Shown here: positions 1 to 7,570 of the stretch, in pieces
How positions within the stretch are numbered: position 1 is the stretch's first letter
Layout of the letters: every line of letters begins with the position of its first letter
Source: Thermoplasmata archaeon
Lineage (GTDB): Archaea; Thermoplasmatota; Thermoplasmata; Lutacidiplasmatales; UBA184
Length of the DNA: 20,902 nucleotides
Direction of reading: 5' to 3'
NCBI GenBank assembly: GCA_030040625.1
Contig: JASHTI010000104.1
Span: forward strand, 1 to 20,902
The notes under the pieces: generated by a model
What the model was told of the DNA's origin: nothing
The model's input: the letters and a program-made list of their open reading frames with translations, nothing else
Database searches by the model: none
Made by a program: the position numbers and the translations under genes

Positions 1-856
1 TGAGCATCGCGGTCGGGATGCCGCCGCCGTTCGTGGCCATCACCAGGTTCGCGGCGTCGCCCGCGAAGGCCACGCGGCCACGGACGAGGCTCGGCGGCGG
101 GGGGCCGATCGGCACCCACCAGGTGGTCCGGTCCCGGGCCGGACCCAGGCCGGCCCCGGCCAGGAATCGGTCGAGCAGCCCACCGAGGCGCTCCCCCGAG
201 GGCACGGCCGGCACCCCGAGGCCCACGTTGAGATCGTGGGCGCGGGGGAAGCTCCACGCGTAGCCGTGCGGGGCCGCCCGACCGAAGTACAGCGCGATCG
301 ACTCGCCGAGCGGCCCGTCGGCGGTCGCCGTGATCATCCGAAACATCGTCCGCGTCGGCCGCCAGCCGAGCGCGGCGCCGACCGTCGAGGTCGGCCCATC
401 GGCGGCGACGATCGCCGCCGCCTCCAGTTCCGTGCCGTCGGTGAGGCGGAGCCGCTCGTCGCGCACCCCGGTGACCCCGAGCGGGTACCGGAGCTCCGCG
501 CCGGCCCCCTCCGCGGCGAGCGCCAGCGCCTTGTCGAACGCCCGGCGGGAGACGGTCGCGCCCGCGAGCGGAAAGCCGTAGCGGCGGCCGTAGGGGCTGA
601 TGCAATCGAGGCGCGTCGTCGCGCGAAGGACCGTCCCCGGCGGCACCGTGTAGGCGCGCGCGATGAGCGCCGGGTCGCCGAAGAGGTCGGCGAGCTCCTC
701 CGGGGTCGGCACGAACTCGCCGCACTGTACCGGCTGGCCCAGCTCCGGCCGGTGGTCGAGCAGCACGGTCCGGGCCCCGGCGGCGGCGGCCGCCCGTGCC
801 GCCGAAGCCCCCGCGGGTCCCGCGCCGACGACCGCGACGTCGCAGCGCGCGCCCAT
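1..856 (-). CDS. Geranylgeranyl reductase family FAD-dependent oxidoreductase (3' end outside window)
   Basis: The visible part is the N-terminal 285 residues of a flavoprotein of the digeranylgeranylglycerophospholipid / geranylgeranyl reductase family. Such enzymes reduce double bonds of isoprenoid chains in archaeal lipids or menaquinone tails at the membrane. The N-terminus carries an FAD-binding Rossmann motif, VVGAGPAGASAA (about residues 9-20). It is followed by QPVQCGEFVP, the family's cysteine-containing active-site segment, and later by YAWSFP with GLG eight residues on, matching the family's YxWxFP...GxG signature. A second FAD motif, AFAGDAAN, lies near the left edge. The ATG at 856 is 1 nt after the nuoN stop (TAG-G-ATG), so the gene is almost certainly translated as the last part of the nuo operon. 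This suggests a quinone- or membrane-related role. Which isoprenoid it reduces cannot be told from sequence. The family call is firm; the substrate is open. Confidence 0.9.
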   Translation of the reverse strand, partial: MGARCDVAVVGAGPAGASAARAAAAAGARTVLLDHRPELGQPVQCGEFVPTPEELADLFGDPALIARAYTVPPGTVLRATTRLDCISPYGRRYGFPLAGATVSRRAFDKALALAAEGAGAELRYPLGVTGVRDERLRLTDGTELEAAAIVAADGPTSTVGAALGWRPTRTMFRMITATADGPLGESIALYFGRAAPHGYAWSFPRAHDLNVGLGVPAVPSGERLGGLLDRFLAGAGLGPARDRTTWWVPIGPPPPSLVRGRVAFAGDAANLVMATNGGGIPTAML

Positions 857-857
857 C

Positions 858-2441
858 CTACGCCCCGAGCGCGTAGAAGTGGCTCGCCGCCGCCTGGATC
901 GGCCCGAGCGCGAACTGGGGGTAGACGCCGAGCGCCACGATCGCCACCGTGGCGATCGCGATCGCCGCGGCCCGTCCGTATCCGAGCCCCCCGGCCGGGA
1001 GCTCGGCGGGCTCCGAACCCCCGACGACCGCCCCGGCCGGCGCGGGATCCTGCAGGAAGACGACCTTCAGGATGCGGGCGTAGTAGAACACGCTGAGCGC
1101 GCTGTTGAGCAGACCGGCGACCGCGAGCCAGACGAAGTAGCCGCGGGCGTCGACGACGGCGCTGAACAGGACGAACTTCGAGGCGAAGCCGATCGTCAGC
1201 GGCACCCCGGCGAGGGAGAGGAGCATGAGCGCGAAGGCGACCGACGTGAGCGGCCGGCGGCTGCCCAGCCCCCGCCAGTCGTCGACCAGCGGTCCGACAC
1301 CGAGGCCGGCGACCCCGGCGACCACGAGGAACGCGCCGCCCTTTGAGAGCACGTGGGTGAGGACCTGGAACGTCGCGCCCGCGAGCGAGGCGGGGCTGCC
1401 GACCGCGATGCCGAGCAGCATGTAGCCGGCCTGGCTGATCGACGAGTAGGCGAGCAGCCGCTTCATCTCCTTCTGCAGCAGCGCGAGGACGTTGCCGACG
1501 GTCATCGTGAGGACCGCCAGCACGCCGAGCAGCAGCTGGGTGATCGGGCCCAGGTCGAACGGCGCCCCGGAGAACGGGTTGCCGGGCCCGCCCGGATGGA
1601 CGAAGAGGACCGGGCCCAGGAAGACGAGGAAGAAGGCGAAGACGCCGACCTTCTTCGAGCCGCCGGCGAGGAAGGCGCTGACGTCGGTCGGCGCCCCGTC
1701 GTAGACGTCGACGGCCCAAGCGTGGAACGGCACCAGTGTCGTCTTGAAGGCGAGGCCCGCGACCAGGAACCCGTAGCCGAGCAGCGCGAGGACCGGATAG
1801 CCGACGCTGCCGGCGACCGCCGCGAGCCGGAACAGGTCGGTGGTGCCGTACGCCCCGAAGAGGAGCGAGGCGCCGAAGAAGCTCAGGGTCGAGCTGACCG
1901 CCCCGATGATGTAGAACTTCATCGCCGCCTCGAGCGGCCGGAGTCCCCGGCGCGTGTAGCCGACCAGCAGGTACGTCGCCAGGCTGGTGATCTCGATCGC
2001 GAGCAGGAGGAAGATGAGGTCGCTCGCCAGCGCGACCAGCAGCATCCCCAGCGTCGCGAGCGACAGGAGCCCGTAGAAGATCGGCGCGCCGGGCTCGTGG
2101 GGGTCGCGGCTCAGCGAGGCGAGGCCGACGAAGAAGGCGGCGGCGAGGAACAACGCCTGGAAGACGAGGCCGAAGGAGCTGACGAAGTACAGCGGGGAGG
2201 CTCCCGCGGCCGGGGCGACGTTGATCGCCCCCGCCCCGATCGTCCGGATCGCCGCCAGTGGGGCGAACCCGAGGTCGGCGAGGACGAGCAGGAAGGCGAG
2301 GCCGCTGCCGGCGACCGCGACGCCGCCGACCGCCTCCAGGCGGCGGACGCCGAGGACATCGAGCAGGAAGACGAGCAGGGCGGCGGCGAGGACCACGATC
2401 TCCGGGGCGAAGGTCGCCGCGAGCCCCGCCGCGTCCGTCAT
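858..2441 (-). CDS. nuoN: NADH-quinone oxidoreductase subunit N
   Basis: NuoN is one of the three antiporter-like, proton-translocating membrane subunits of complex I. The protein has 527 residues, slightly longer than E. coli NuoN, and is almost entirely hydrophobic helices. Key proton-path residues are visible: the Glu in LLAIEITSLATYLLVGY (about E150) and the Lys and His in AFKTTLVPFHAWAVDVYDGAPT (about K233 and H240). A second lysine pair follows in GGSKKVGVFAF. The ATG at 2441 follows the nuoM stop by 16 nt and has a purine-rich Shine-Dalgarno-like stretch (GGGAGGGA) just after that stop. The C-terminus ends 1 nt before the flavoprotein gene. Its position as the last nuo gene matches the standard bacterial and archaeal order. 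Confidence 0.96.
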   Translation of the reverse strand: MTDAAGLAATFAPEIVVLAAALLVFLLDVLGVRRLEAVGGVAVAGSGLAFLLVLADLGFAPLAAIRTIGAGAINVAPAAGASPLYFVSSFGLVFQALFLAAAFFVGLASLSRDPHEPGAPIFYGLLSLATLGMLLVALASDLIFLLLAIEITSLATYLLVGYTRRGLRPLEAAMKFYIIGAVSSTLSFFGASLLFGAYGTTDLFRLAAVAGSVGYPVLALLGYGFLVAGLAFKTTLVPFHAWAVDVYDGAPTDVSAFLAGGSKKVGVFAFFLVFLGPVLFVHPGGPGNPFSGAPFDLGPITQLLLGVLAVLTMTVGNVLALLQKEMKRLLAYSSISQAGYMLLGIAVGSPASLAGATFQVLTHVLSKGGAFLVVAGVAGLGVGPLVDDWRGLGSRRPLTSVAFALMLLSLAGVPLTIGFASKFVLFSAVVDARGYFVWLAVAGLLNSALSVFYYARILKVVFLQDPAPAGAVVGGSEPAELPAGGLGYGRAAAIAIATVAIVALGVYPQFALGPIQAAASHFYALGA

Positions 2442-2457
2442 CGTTCCGGTCCCTCCC

Positions 2458-3936
2458 TCACGGCCCCGGGAAGCCGTGCACCGGCGAGCTCGTGATCACG
2501 TTCACGAGAAGGCTCGGGAGGATGCCGAAGAGGACGGTGAGCCCCACGAGCAGGCCCATGCCGACCCCCTCGAACCAGGGGACGTCGTGCGCCGACGGCG
2601 GCACCGCCCGGGCGGGGCCGAAGAGCATCCGCTGCATCATCCACAGGTAGAACGCCGCCGTGACGACAAGGATCCCTAACGGGATCAGCACCCAGTACTG
2701 CAGCCCCTGCCAGGTCGCGAGGAGCGCGGCGAACTCCGCGGGGAACCCGATCAGCGCCGGCAGGCCGAGGGAGGCGAGCGAGCCCGCCATCACGATCGTC
2801 GCCAGCACCGGGGCCGTCGGGGTGATCCCGCCTAACGAGGCGAGGTCCCGCGTCCCGAACGTGTGGTGCACCGAGCCGGCCGACATGAACAGGAGCGCGC
2901 TGACGATCCCGTGCGCGAACATCAGCAGGACCGCGGCCAGCAGGCCGAGCGACGAGTCGAGGGCGATCGCCAGCAGGACGATCCCCATGTGGTTGATCGA
3001 CGAGAAGGCGATCATCCGCTTCAGGTCCCGCTGCGCGAGCGAGACGACCGACCCCCAGGCGATGGAGAGGAACGCGACCGCGAAGAGGACCGGCCGGTCG
3101 TGCAGGAAGCCGGTCGGCAGGACCTCGACCCCCCAGCGGATCAGCCCGTAGCCGCCGAGCTTGAGCAAGAGGCCGGCGAGCAGCACCGAGCCGCCGGTCG
3201 GCGCCTCCACGTGGGCGTCCGGCAGCCAGGTGTGGAACGGTACGATCGGGAACTTCACTCCGAAGCCGAAGAACAGCGCGAGGAACAGGAACGACTGGTC
3301 GATGGCCGGTAGCCCGCGGGCGCTCGCATCGACGGCGGCGAAGTCGAGGCTGGTCGCGCCCGAGTAGAAGACGGTCGCGAGCAGCCCGACGAGCATCACG
3401 ATCGAGGCGACGTGGGTGTAGACGAAGAACTTCAGCGCGGCGTAGCGCCGGCGCGGCCCGCCCCAGTAGCCGATGAGGAAGAACATCGGCACGAGGACCG
3501 CTTCCCAGAACAGGAAGAACAGCAGGACGTCCAGCGCGACGAAGACCCCGAACGAGCCGAAGCAGGTCAGCAGGACGAGGCCGAAGTAACCGGCCGGCCG
3601 CTTCGACTCCCCCCACGAGTAGACGACGGTGGCGATCTGCAGGATCGCCGTGAGCAGGATCAGGACCAGGGAGATCCCGTCGACCCCGACCGTGTAGTTC
3701 ACCTGCAGCCAGGAGAGGTGGATCCAGGCGTGCGTCTCCTGCTCGGCGAAGCCCGGGACCAGCGGCGTCCCGGCGTAGCCGGGCCAGCCGGTGTAGTCCA
3801 GGAACATCAACGCGACCTCGCCCAGGAAGGCGATCGACGTGGCGAGGGCCACCCAGCGGGCCCGCGCGCCCGCCAGGAAGGTGAGCGCCGTCCCGGCGGC
3901 GAGGGTCGCCAGGACGATCGAGATCAGTGGGAGCAC
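2458..3936 (-). CDS. nuoM: NADH-quinone oxidoreductase subunit M
   Basis: NuoM is the central antiporter-like proton-pumping subunit of complex I. The 492-residue protein shows the family hallmarks: FLFWEAVLVPMFFLIGYWGG (essential Glu about E145), FGVKFPIVPFHTWLPDAHVEAPT (Lys about K228, His about H235) and LLLKLGGYGLIR. The start is a GTG at 3936, 7 nt after the nuoL stop. Inside the end of nuoL lies a strong ribosome-binding stretch (GGAGGGGGG), so translation is probably coupled. No ATG fits near the expected N-terminus, which begins directly with the first membrane helix (LPLISIVLATLAAGTALTFLAG). Length and motifs agree with a complete, functional subunit. Confidence 0.96.
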   Translation of the reverse strand: MLPLISIVLATLAAGTALTFLAGARARWVALATSIAFLGEVALMFLDYTGWPGYAGTPLVPGFAEQETHAWIHLSWLQVNYTVGVDGISLVLILLTAILQIATVVYSWGESKRPAGYFGLVLLTCFGSFGVFVALDVLLFFLFWEAVLVPMFFLIGYWGGPRRRYAALKFFVYTHVASIVMLVGLLATVFYSGATSLDFAAVDASARGLPAIDQSFLFLALFFGFGVKFPIVPFHTWLPDAHVEAPTGGSVLLAGLLLKLGGYGLIRWGVEVLPTGFLHDRPVLFAVAFLSIAWGSVVSLAQRDLKRMIAFSSINHMGIVLLAIALDSSLGLLAAVLLMFAHGIVSALLFMSAGSVHHTFGTRDLASLGGITPTAPVLATIVMAGSLASLGLPALIGFPAEFAALLATWQGLQYWVLIPLGILVVTAAFYLWMMQRMLFGPARAVPPSAHDVPWFEGVGMGLLVGLTVLFGILPSLLVNVITSSPVHGFPGP

Positions 3937-3943
3937 GGCGGGC

Positions 3944-5944
3944 TCACCCCCCTCCGAGGTGGTCGAGGACGAACGGCGCGACGAGCAGCAGGATCGCGAA
4001 GACGATCAGGAGACCCACGACCAGGTAGCTGGCGTAGTCGCTCACGACGCCGGACTGGATCCGTCGCAGCCGGTCGGAGAACGCGGCGAAGGCGCGCTCG
4101 AAGCCGTGGACCGTCCCGTCGATGACGTAGACATCGACGAAGTCCGCGGCCCGGGCGACCGTGTAGACGGCGCCGGCCCCGACCCAGTCGTAGGCCGCCT
4201 TCATGTAGTAGCGGTTCAGCAGCAGGCGGCGGACCGGCTGCGCCGCGCTCGTCTCGGCGAGCGTAAAGACCCGACCGTTCCCCCACATCCGCCAGGCGAC
4301 GAGGATACCGGCGCCGGCGAGGCCCACGCTGACCGCCGAGAGGCCGATCTGCGGGAGGCCGTAGACCGGCGGGATGTTGGCGATGCCGCTCAGCGCGGAG
4401 CCGTGCCCGAGCAGGTGCGCGATCCCCGGCAGGAAGCCGAGGAGGCCCGCGCCGATGGCGAGGGCGGAGAGGACGACCAGCGGGACCTGCATCGTCCACG
4501 GACCCTCGTGGGCGTGCGGCAGCGACGCCGCGCGCGGATGTTCGCCGGAGAACGCGAGGAACCAGGCCCGGAAGATGTAGTAGGCCGTCAGGAAGACCGC
4601 GGCGAGCGCCAGGAGGAAGAACGGCCAGTAGTCGGGATGGGCGCCGAGGACCGAGTAGACCGAGGCGAGGATGTCGTCCTTGCTCCAGAAGCCGGCGAAC
4701 GGCGGGATCCCGGCGAGCGCGAGCCCCCCGACCGCGAACGCCGTCGCCGTGAGCGGCATCGTGCGCCGCAGCCCGCCCATCTTGAACAGGTCCTGCGTGC
4801 CGACGGCGTGGATCACCGAGCCCGCGGCGAGGAACAGGAGCGCCTTGAAGAACGCGTGCGTGAACAGGTGGTACAGCCCGACCGAGGTGAACCCCGCCCC
4901 GATGGCCAGGACCATGTAGCCGAGCTGGCTGATCGTCGAGTAGGCGACGACCCGTTTGATGTCCGCGTGGACGACGGCCATCGTCGCGGCGAAGAACGCC
5001 GTGAAACCGCCGATCGCCACGATGAGCAGGTCGTCGAAGGCGGTGAAGCCGATGAACACGCTCGTGATCGCGAGCAGGTAGACGCCGGCGGCGACCATCG
5101 TCGCCGCGTGGATCAGCGCGGAGACGGTCGTCGGGCCCTCCATCGCGTCCGGCAGCCAGACGTGCAACGGGAACTGGGCGCTCTTGCCGGCGGCCCCTCC
5201 GAGGATCATGATGCCGGCGATCGTCGCCAGCGTCGAGTGGCTCTGCAGGCCCTGGAGGTACGGCGCGCCGTTGTGGACGAAGACGAAGCCGTTCGCCGCC
5301 CAGCCGCCGGCGGCGCCGGCCCCGCTGTACAGGTCGAACAGGATGAAGATCCCGAGCAGGAACATCACGTCGCCGACGCGGGTGACGAGGAACGCCTCCT
5401 TCGCGGCGCTCGCCGCGCTGGGCCGCTCGTAGTAGAAGCCGATCAGGAAGTAGGAGCAGACGCCGACGAGCTCCCAGAACAGGAAGAACTCCAGCAGGTT
5501 GTTCGCCAGGACGAGCGCGCTCATCGCCGCCAGGAACAGCTGGATCTCCGCGTAGTACCGGGCGAGCCCGCGGTCCTGGTGCATGTAGCCGATCGAGTAC
5601 AGGACGACGAGGAACCCGACGACCGTCACGACGATCAGGACGAGCGCCGAGAGCGGGTCGACCAGCGTCCCCATCACGAGCGAGAAGCCGTTCGGCCAGG
5701 CCGGCGCCGGCGGCAGGTGCAGCCAGAGCCGCTGGACGTTGGTCGTCCGGCCCGGGAAGAACGCCTCGCCGACGCCGATCAGGACGCCGAGGACCATCGC
5801 GACGCCCGAGGCCGCGACGGCGATCCAGCCGCCCCACTCGAGCCGCGCGAGCCGCGGCCCGGCGAGCCCGATGACGGCGAAGGCGATGACGTAGACGAGC
5901 GGGACGAGGTACGCCCCCTCGAACAGTTCGGCCCAGCCGAGCGT
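3944..5944 (-). CDS. nuoL: NADH-quinone oxidoreductase subunit L (start codon uncertain)
   Basis: NuoL is the distal proton-pumping subunit of complex I, with the long lateral helix at its C-terminus. Recognisable blocks are FFLFWELVGVCSYFLIGFYY (conserved Glu), GGAAGKSAQFPLHVWLPDAMEGPTT cut into its known Lys and His positions, and the TISQLGYMVLAIG segment. The first ATG in frame is at 5797, but starting there would delete the first membrane helix and half of the second. The frame stays open further upstream and encodes YLVPLVYVIAFAVIGLAG and GGWIAVAASAVGVAMVLG, which are plainly TM1 and TM2. No ATG, GTG or TTG occurs in this upstream part. The ACG at 5944 lies 7 nt after a GGGGGGA ribosome-binding stretch and is used here as the working start (666 residues); a CTG at 5926 is the alternative. 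The family call is certain; the 5' boundary is not. Confidence 0.9.
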   Translation of the reverse strand, partial: TLGWAELFEGAYLVPLVYVIAFAVIGLAGPRLARLEWGGWIAVAASGVAMVLGVLIGVGEAFFPGRTTNVQRLWLHLPPAPAWPNGFSLVMGTLVDPLSALVLIVVTVVGFLVVLYSIGYMHQDRGLARYYAEIQLFLAAMSALVLANNLLEFFLFWELVGVCSYFLIGFYYERPSAASAAKEAFLVTRVGDVMFLLGIFILFDLYSGAGAAGGWAANGFVFVHNGAPYLQGLQSHSTLATIAGIMILGGAAGKSAQFPLHVWLPDAMEGPTTVSALIHAATMVAAGVYLLAITSVFIGFTAFDDLLIVAIGGFTAFFAATMAVVHADIKRVVAYSTISQLGYMVLAIGAGFTSVGLYHLFTHAFFKALLFLAAGSVIHAVGTQDLFKMGGLRRTMPLTATAFAVGGLALAGIPPFAGFWSKDDILASVYSVLGAHPDYWPFFLLALAAVFLTAYYIFRAWFLAFSGEHPRAASLPHAHEGPWTMQVPLVVLSALAIGAGLLGFLPGIAHLLGHGSALSGIANIPPVYGLPQIGLSAVSVGLAGAGILVAWRMWGNGRVFTLAETSAAQPVRRLLLNRYYMKAAYDWVGAGAVYTVARAADFVDVYVIDGTVHGFERAFAAFSDRLRRIQSGVVSDYASYLVVGLLIVFAILLLVAPFVLDHLGGG

Positions 5945-5950
5945 CGCGTC

Positions 5951-5958
5951 TTCCCCCC
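5951..5958 (-). promoter_or_regulatory. Ribosome-binding site for nuoL
   Basis: The stretch GGGGGGAA immediately follows (and by one base overlaps) the nuoK stop codon. It sits about 7 nt upstream of an ACG and about 25 nt upstream of a CTG in the nuoL frame. It is far (over 150 nt) from the first in-frame ATG at 5797, so it argues for initiation at the upstream, non-ATG site. Confidence 0.5.
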
Positions 5959-6281
5959 TACAGCTTGAGCTCGGTCGCTTCGGCGACGTTGATCGAGCCG
6001 CGCGCCCGGTTGAGCGCGAGCACGATGGCCAGGCCGACCGCCACCTCGGTCGCGGCGAAGCCGATGAGCACGACGGCCGTCGCCTGGCCGTCGAGCCCGC
6101 TCGCCGCCGTCGGCGCGAAGCCGGCGAAGTAGACGAAGTTCAGGATCGCGGCGTTCATCGCGATCTCGATGGCGATCAGGAGGAGGACGAAGTTCCGCCG
6201 GGTCAGGACGCCGAAGAGCCCGACCGCGAGCAGGGCGGCCGAGAGGGCGAGGAAGCCGAACTCGCTGAGACCGGCGGTCAC
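5958..6281 (-). CDS. nuoK: NADH-quinone oxidoreductase subunit K
   Basis: NuoK is a small three-helix membrane subunit of complex I that is homologous to MrpC antiporter subunits and forms part of the proton channel. At 107 residues it has the standard family length. Both conserved membrane glutamates are present, one in LLLIAIEIAMNAAILNF and one in GFAATEVAVGLAIVLAL, and the C-terminus follows the usual short polar tail. The start is a GTG at 6281 that overlaps the nuoJ stop in the four bases GTGA, a typical translational coupling arrangement. A longer reading frame continues upstream through nuoJ but is only frame shadow. Confidence 0.95.
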   Translation of the reverse strand: MTAGLSEFGFLALSAALLAVGLFGVLTRRNFVLLLIAIEIAMNAAILNFVYFAGFAPTAASGLDGQATAVVLIGFAATEVAVGLAIVLALNRARGSINVAEATELKL

Positions 6282-6766
6282 TCGCGGCCCTCCCGCACCA
6301 GGTAGATCGCCCCGCTGACGCTCGTCAGCATCGTCAGGCCGAGCAGCAGGACCCAGGGGCCGTACGTCGAGAAGAGGGCGGCGCTCAGCGCCGCCGGCGC
6401 GTAGGCGATCGGGACCGACTCTCCCTGGGGGAGCTCCCCGACCGCGGTCAGCACGAACAGGAAGGCGAGGAGCGCGAGCGCCACGGGCCCCGCCCCGAGC
6501 CCGGTCGCCGCCTCGCGCGAGAAGATCCGCTTGCGCGTGACCATGATGCCGAAGAGGAGCAGGACGGTGACCGCGCCCGCGTAGACCCCGAGCTGCAGGA
6601 CCCCGAGGAACGTCGCGTTGAGGAGGAAGTAGATCAGGGCGAGGTCGACGAAGAAGATCGCGACCCACATGATCGTGTGGACCAGCTCGCGCACGAGCAG
6701 CGCGGCGAGGGCGGTGACGACCGCCACGAGGGCGAGGAGGACGAACGCGGCCTCCGCCAGGCTCAC
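6278..6766 (-). CDS. nuoJ: NADH-quinone oxidoreductase subunit J
   Basis: NuoJ is a membrane subunit of complex I that, with NuoK and NuoA, links the quinone site to the proton pumps. The 162-residue protein has five predicted hydrophobic helices. It contains the family's central segment FLGVLQLGVYAGAVTVLLLFGIMV, whose tyrosine-containing pi-bulge helix is diagnostic, and HTIMWVAIFFVDLALIYFLL before it. The GTG start at 6766 overlaps the nuoI stop as GTGA, and its own stop overlaps the nuoK start in the same way. The three genes I-J-K are therefore translationally chained. Confidence 0.94.
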   Translation of the reverse strand: MSLAEAAFVLLALVAVVTALAALLVRELVHTIMWVAIFFVDLALIYFLLNATFLGVLQLGVYAGAVTVLLLFGIMVTRKRIFSREAATGLGAGPVALALLAFLFVLTAVGELPQGESVPIAYAPAALSAALFSTYGPWVLLLGLTMLTSVSGAIYLVREGRE

Positions 6767-7548
6767 GGCGGGCCCCCCCAGAACAGGCACTCCTTCGGGC
6801 AGACGCTGATGCAGGTGCCGCAGCGGACGCAGTCCGAGTCGTTGACGACCGGCTCCTTCCAGATCCGCTTCGCCGGCTTCTGACCCGGCTTCGGGTCGGT
6901 CTTCGGCACGTCGACCATCGTGATGCACTGGGTCGGGCAGTCGCGCGCGCAGGCGTTGCAGCCGATGCAGAGCGGCGGGTCCAGCAGGATCCGGTCCTCG
7001 TTCTCCGGCCGCTCGAGCCGGATCGGGTTCATCGGCAGCTTGGAGCGGAAGACGTCGAACAGCCGCTGCGGCGAGTAGACCATCTCCGCGCGGCGCGGCG
7101 TCGACAGCTCGTAGCGGGTCGTCATCGTCAGGCAACCCTCCGGGCAGGCGTCCGAGCAGAACCCGCAGTAGCTGCACTTGCCGTAGTCGATCTGCGGGCA
7201 CTTCTTCGGCTTCTTCGGGTCCGGTCCCGGGACCGTGACCATCTCGATGCAGAGGTCCGGGCAGCTGAACGCGCAGAGATTGCAGCTGATGCACGTCGCG
7301 ATGTTCAGCGCGTGCACGCCCCGGTAGTTGTCCCAGACCTGGCCGACGCCGATCGGGCGGCCGGAGGCGACGGCGACCTCGGTCCGGAAGCGGGGGTCCT
7401 CGAGCCGCTCGTACGGGTAGACGATCGTCGACGGACGGACGAGGCTCTTGACGAACTGCCGCGCGGCCGTCGCCATCGGGCGGGCGACGTACAGCACCGG
7501 GTTCTCCTCGGTCGTCGTCCCGGCCCCCGGCGCCCCCTCCTCCGTCAT
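6763..7548 (-). CDS. nuoI: Complex I iron-sulfur subunit I with duplicated dicluster ferredoxin domain
   Basis: NuoI carries electrons within the peripheral arm of complex I toward the N2 cluster of NuoB. The 261-residue protein begins with an 85-residue segment that includes the basic, membrane-facing part. A normal NuoI dicluster domain follows: CISCNLCAFSCP at residues 86-97 and CSYCGFCSDACP at 125-136. It then continues, unlike the classic two-cluster NuoI, with a second dicluster unit: CIGCNACARDCP at 194-205 and CVRCGTCISVCP at 240-251. All sixteen ligand cysteines are present. The two halves also share the loop MVxVPxxDPKxxxK, so the second unit looks like an internal duplication. The ATG at 7548 has a good GGAAGGAG site 3 nt upstream. 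With no NuoE/F/G nearby, this subunit is the likely electron entry point; the donor is unknown. Confidence 0.93.
   Translation of the reverse strand: MTEEGAPGAGTTTEENPVLYVARPMATAARQFVKSLVRPSTIVYPYERLEDPRFRTEVAVASGRPIGVGQVWDNYRGVHALNIATCISCNLCAFSCPDLCIEMVTVPGPDPKKPKKCPQIDYGKCSYCGFCSDACPEGCLTMTTRYELSTPRRAEMVYSPQRLFDVFRSKLPMNPIRLERPENEDRILLDPPLCIGCNACARDCPTQCITMVDVPKTDPKPGQKPAKRIWKEPVVNDSDCVRCGTCISVCPKECLFWGGPP
6787..6969 (-). repeat. Second copy of dicluster ferredoxin unit within nuoI
   Basis: This covers codons 194-254 of nuoI and encodes two CxxCxxCxxxCP motifs separated by the loop MVDVPKTDPKPGQK. It matches in order and spacing style the unit at codons 86-139, whose loop reads MVTVPGPDPKKPKK. 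Similarity is seen at protein level; I did not test DNA identity. Confidence 0.7.
7132..7293 (-). repeat. First copy of dicluster ferredoxin unit within nuoI
   Basis: This covers codons 86-139 of nuoI, the canonical NuoI dicluster domain with cysteines at 86, 89, 92, 96 and 125, 128, 131, 135. It is listed as partner of the second unit at codons 194-254. Confidence 0.7.
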
Positions 7549-7570
7549 GCTCCTTCCCCCCTCGCTCCGC

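Noticed and set aside
334..1719. 461-residue minus-strand frame across nuoN and the flavoprotein
   Set aside because: It runs in a different frame over two well-supported genes and is an Arg/Pro/Ala-rich shadow.
1353..2495. 380-residue plus-strand frame opposite nuoN
   Set aside because: Strongly charged low-complexity translation opposite a real gene; no motif.
3839..5968. 709-residue open frame on the plus strand opposite nuoL and nuoM
   Set aside because: It is antisense to convincing membrane subunits, has a monotonous Arg/Asp/Glu/Gly composition and no family motif. Long antisense open frames are expected in very GC-rich DNA.
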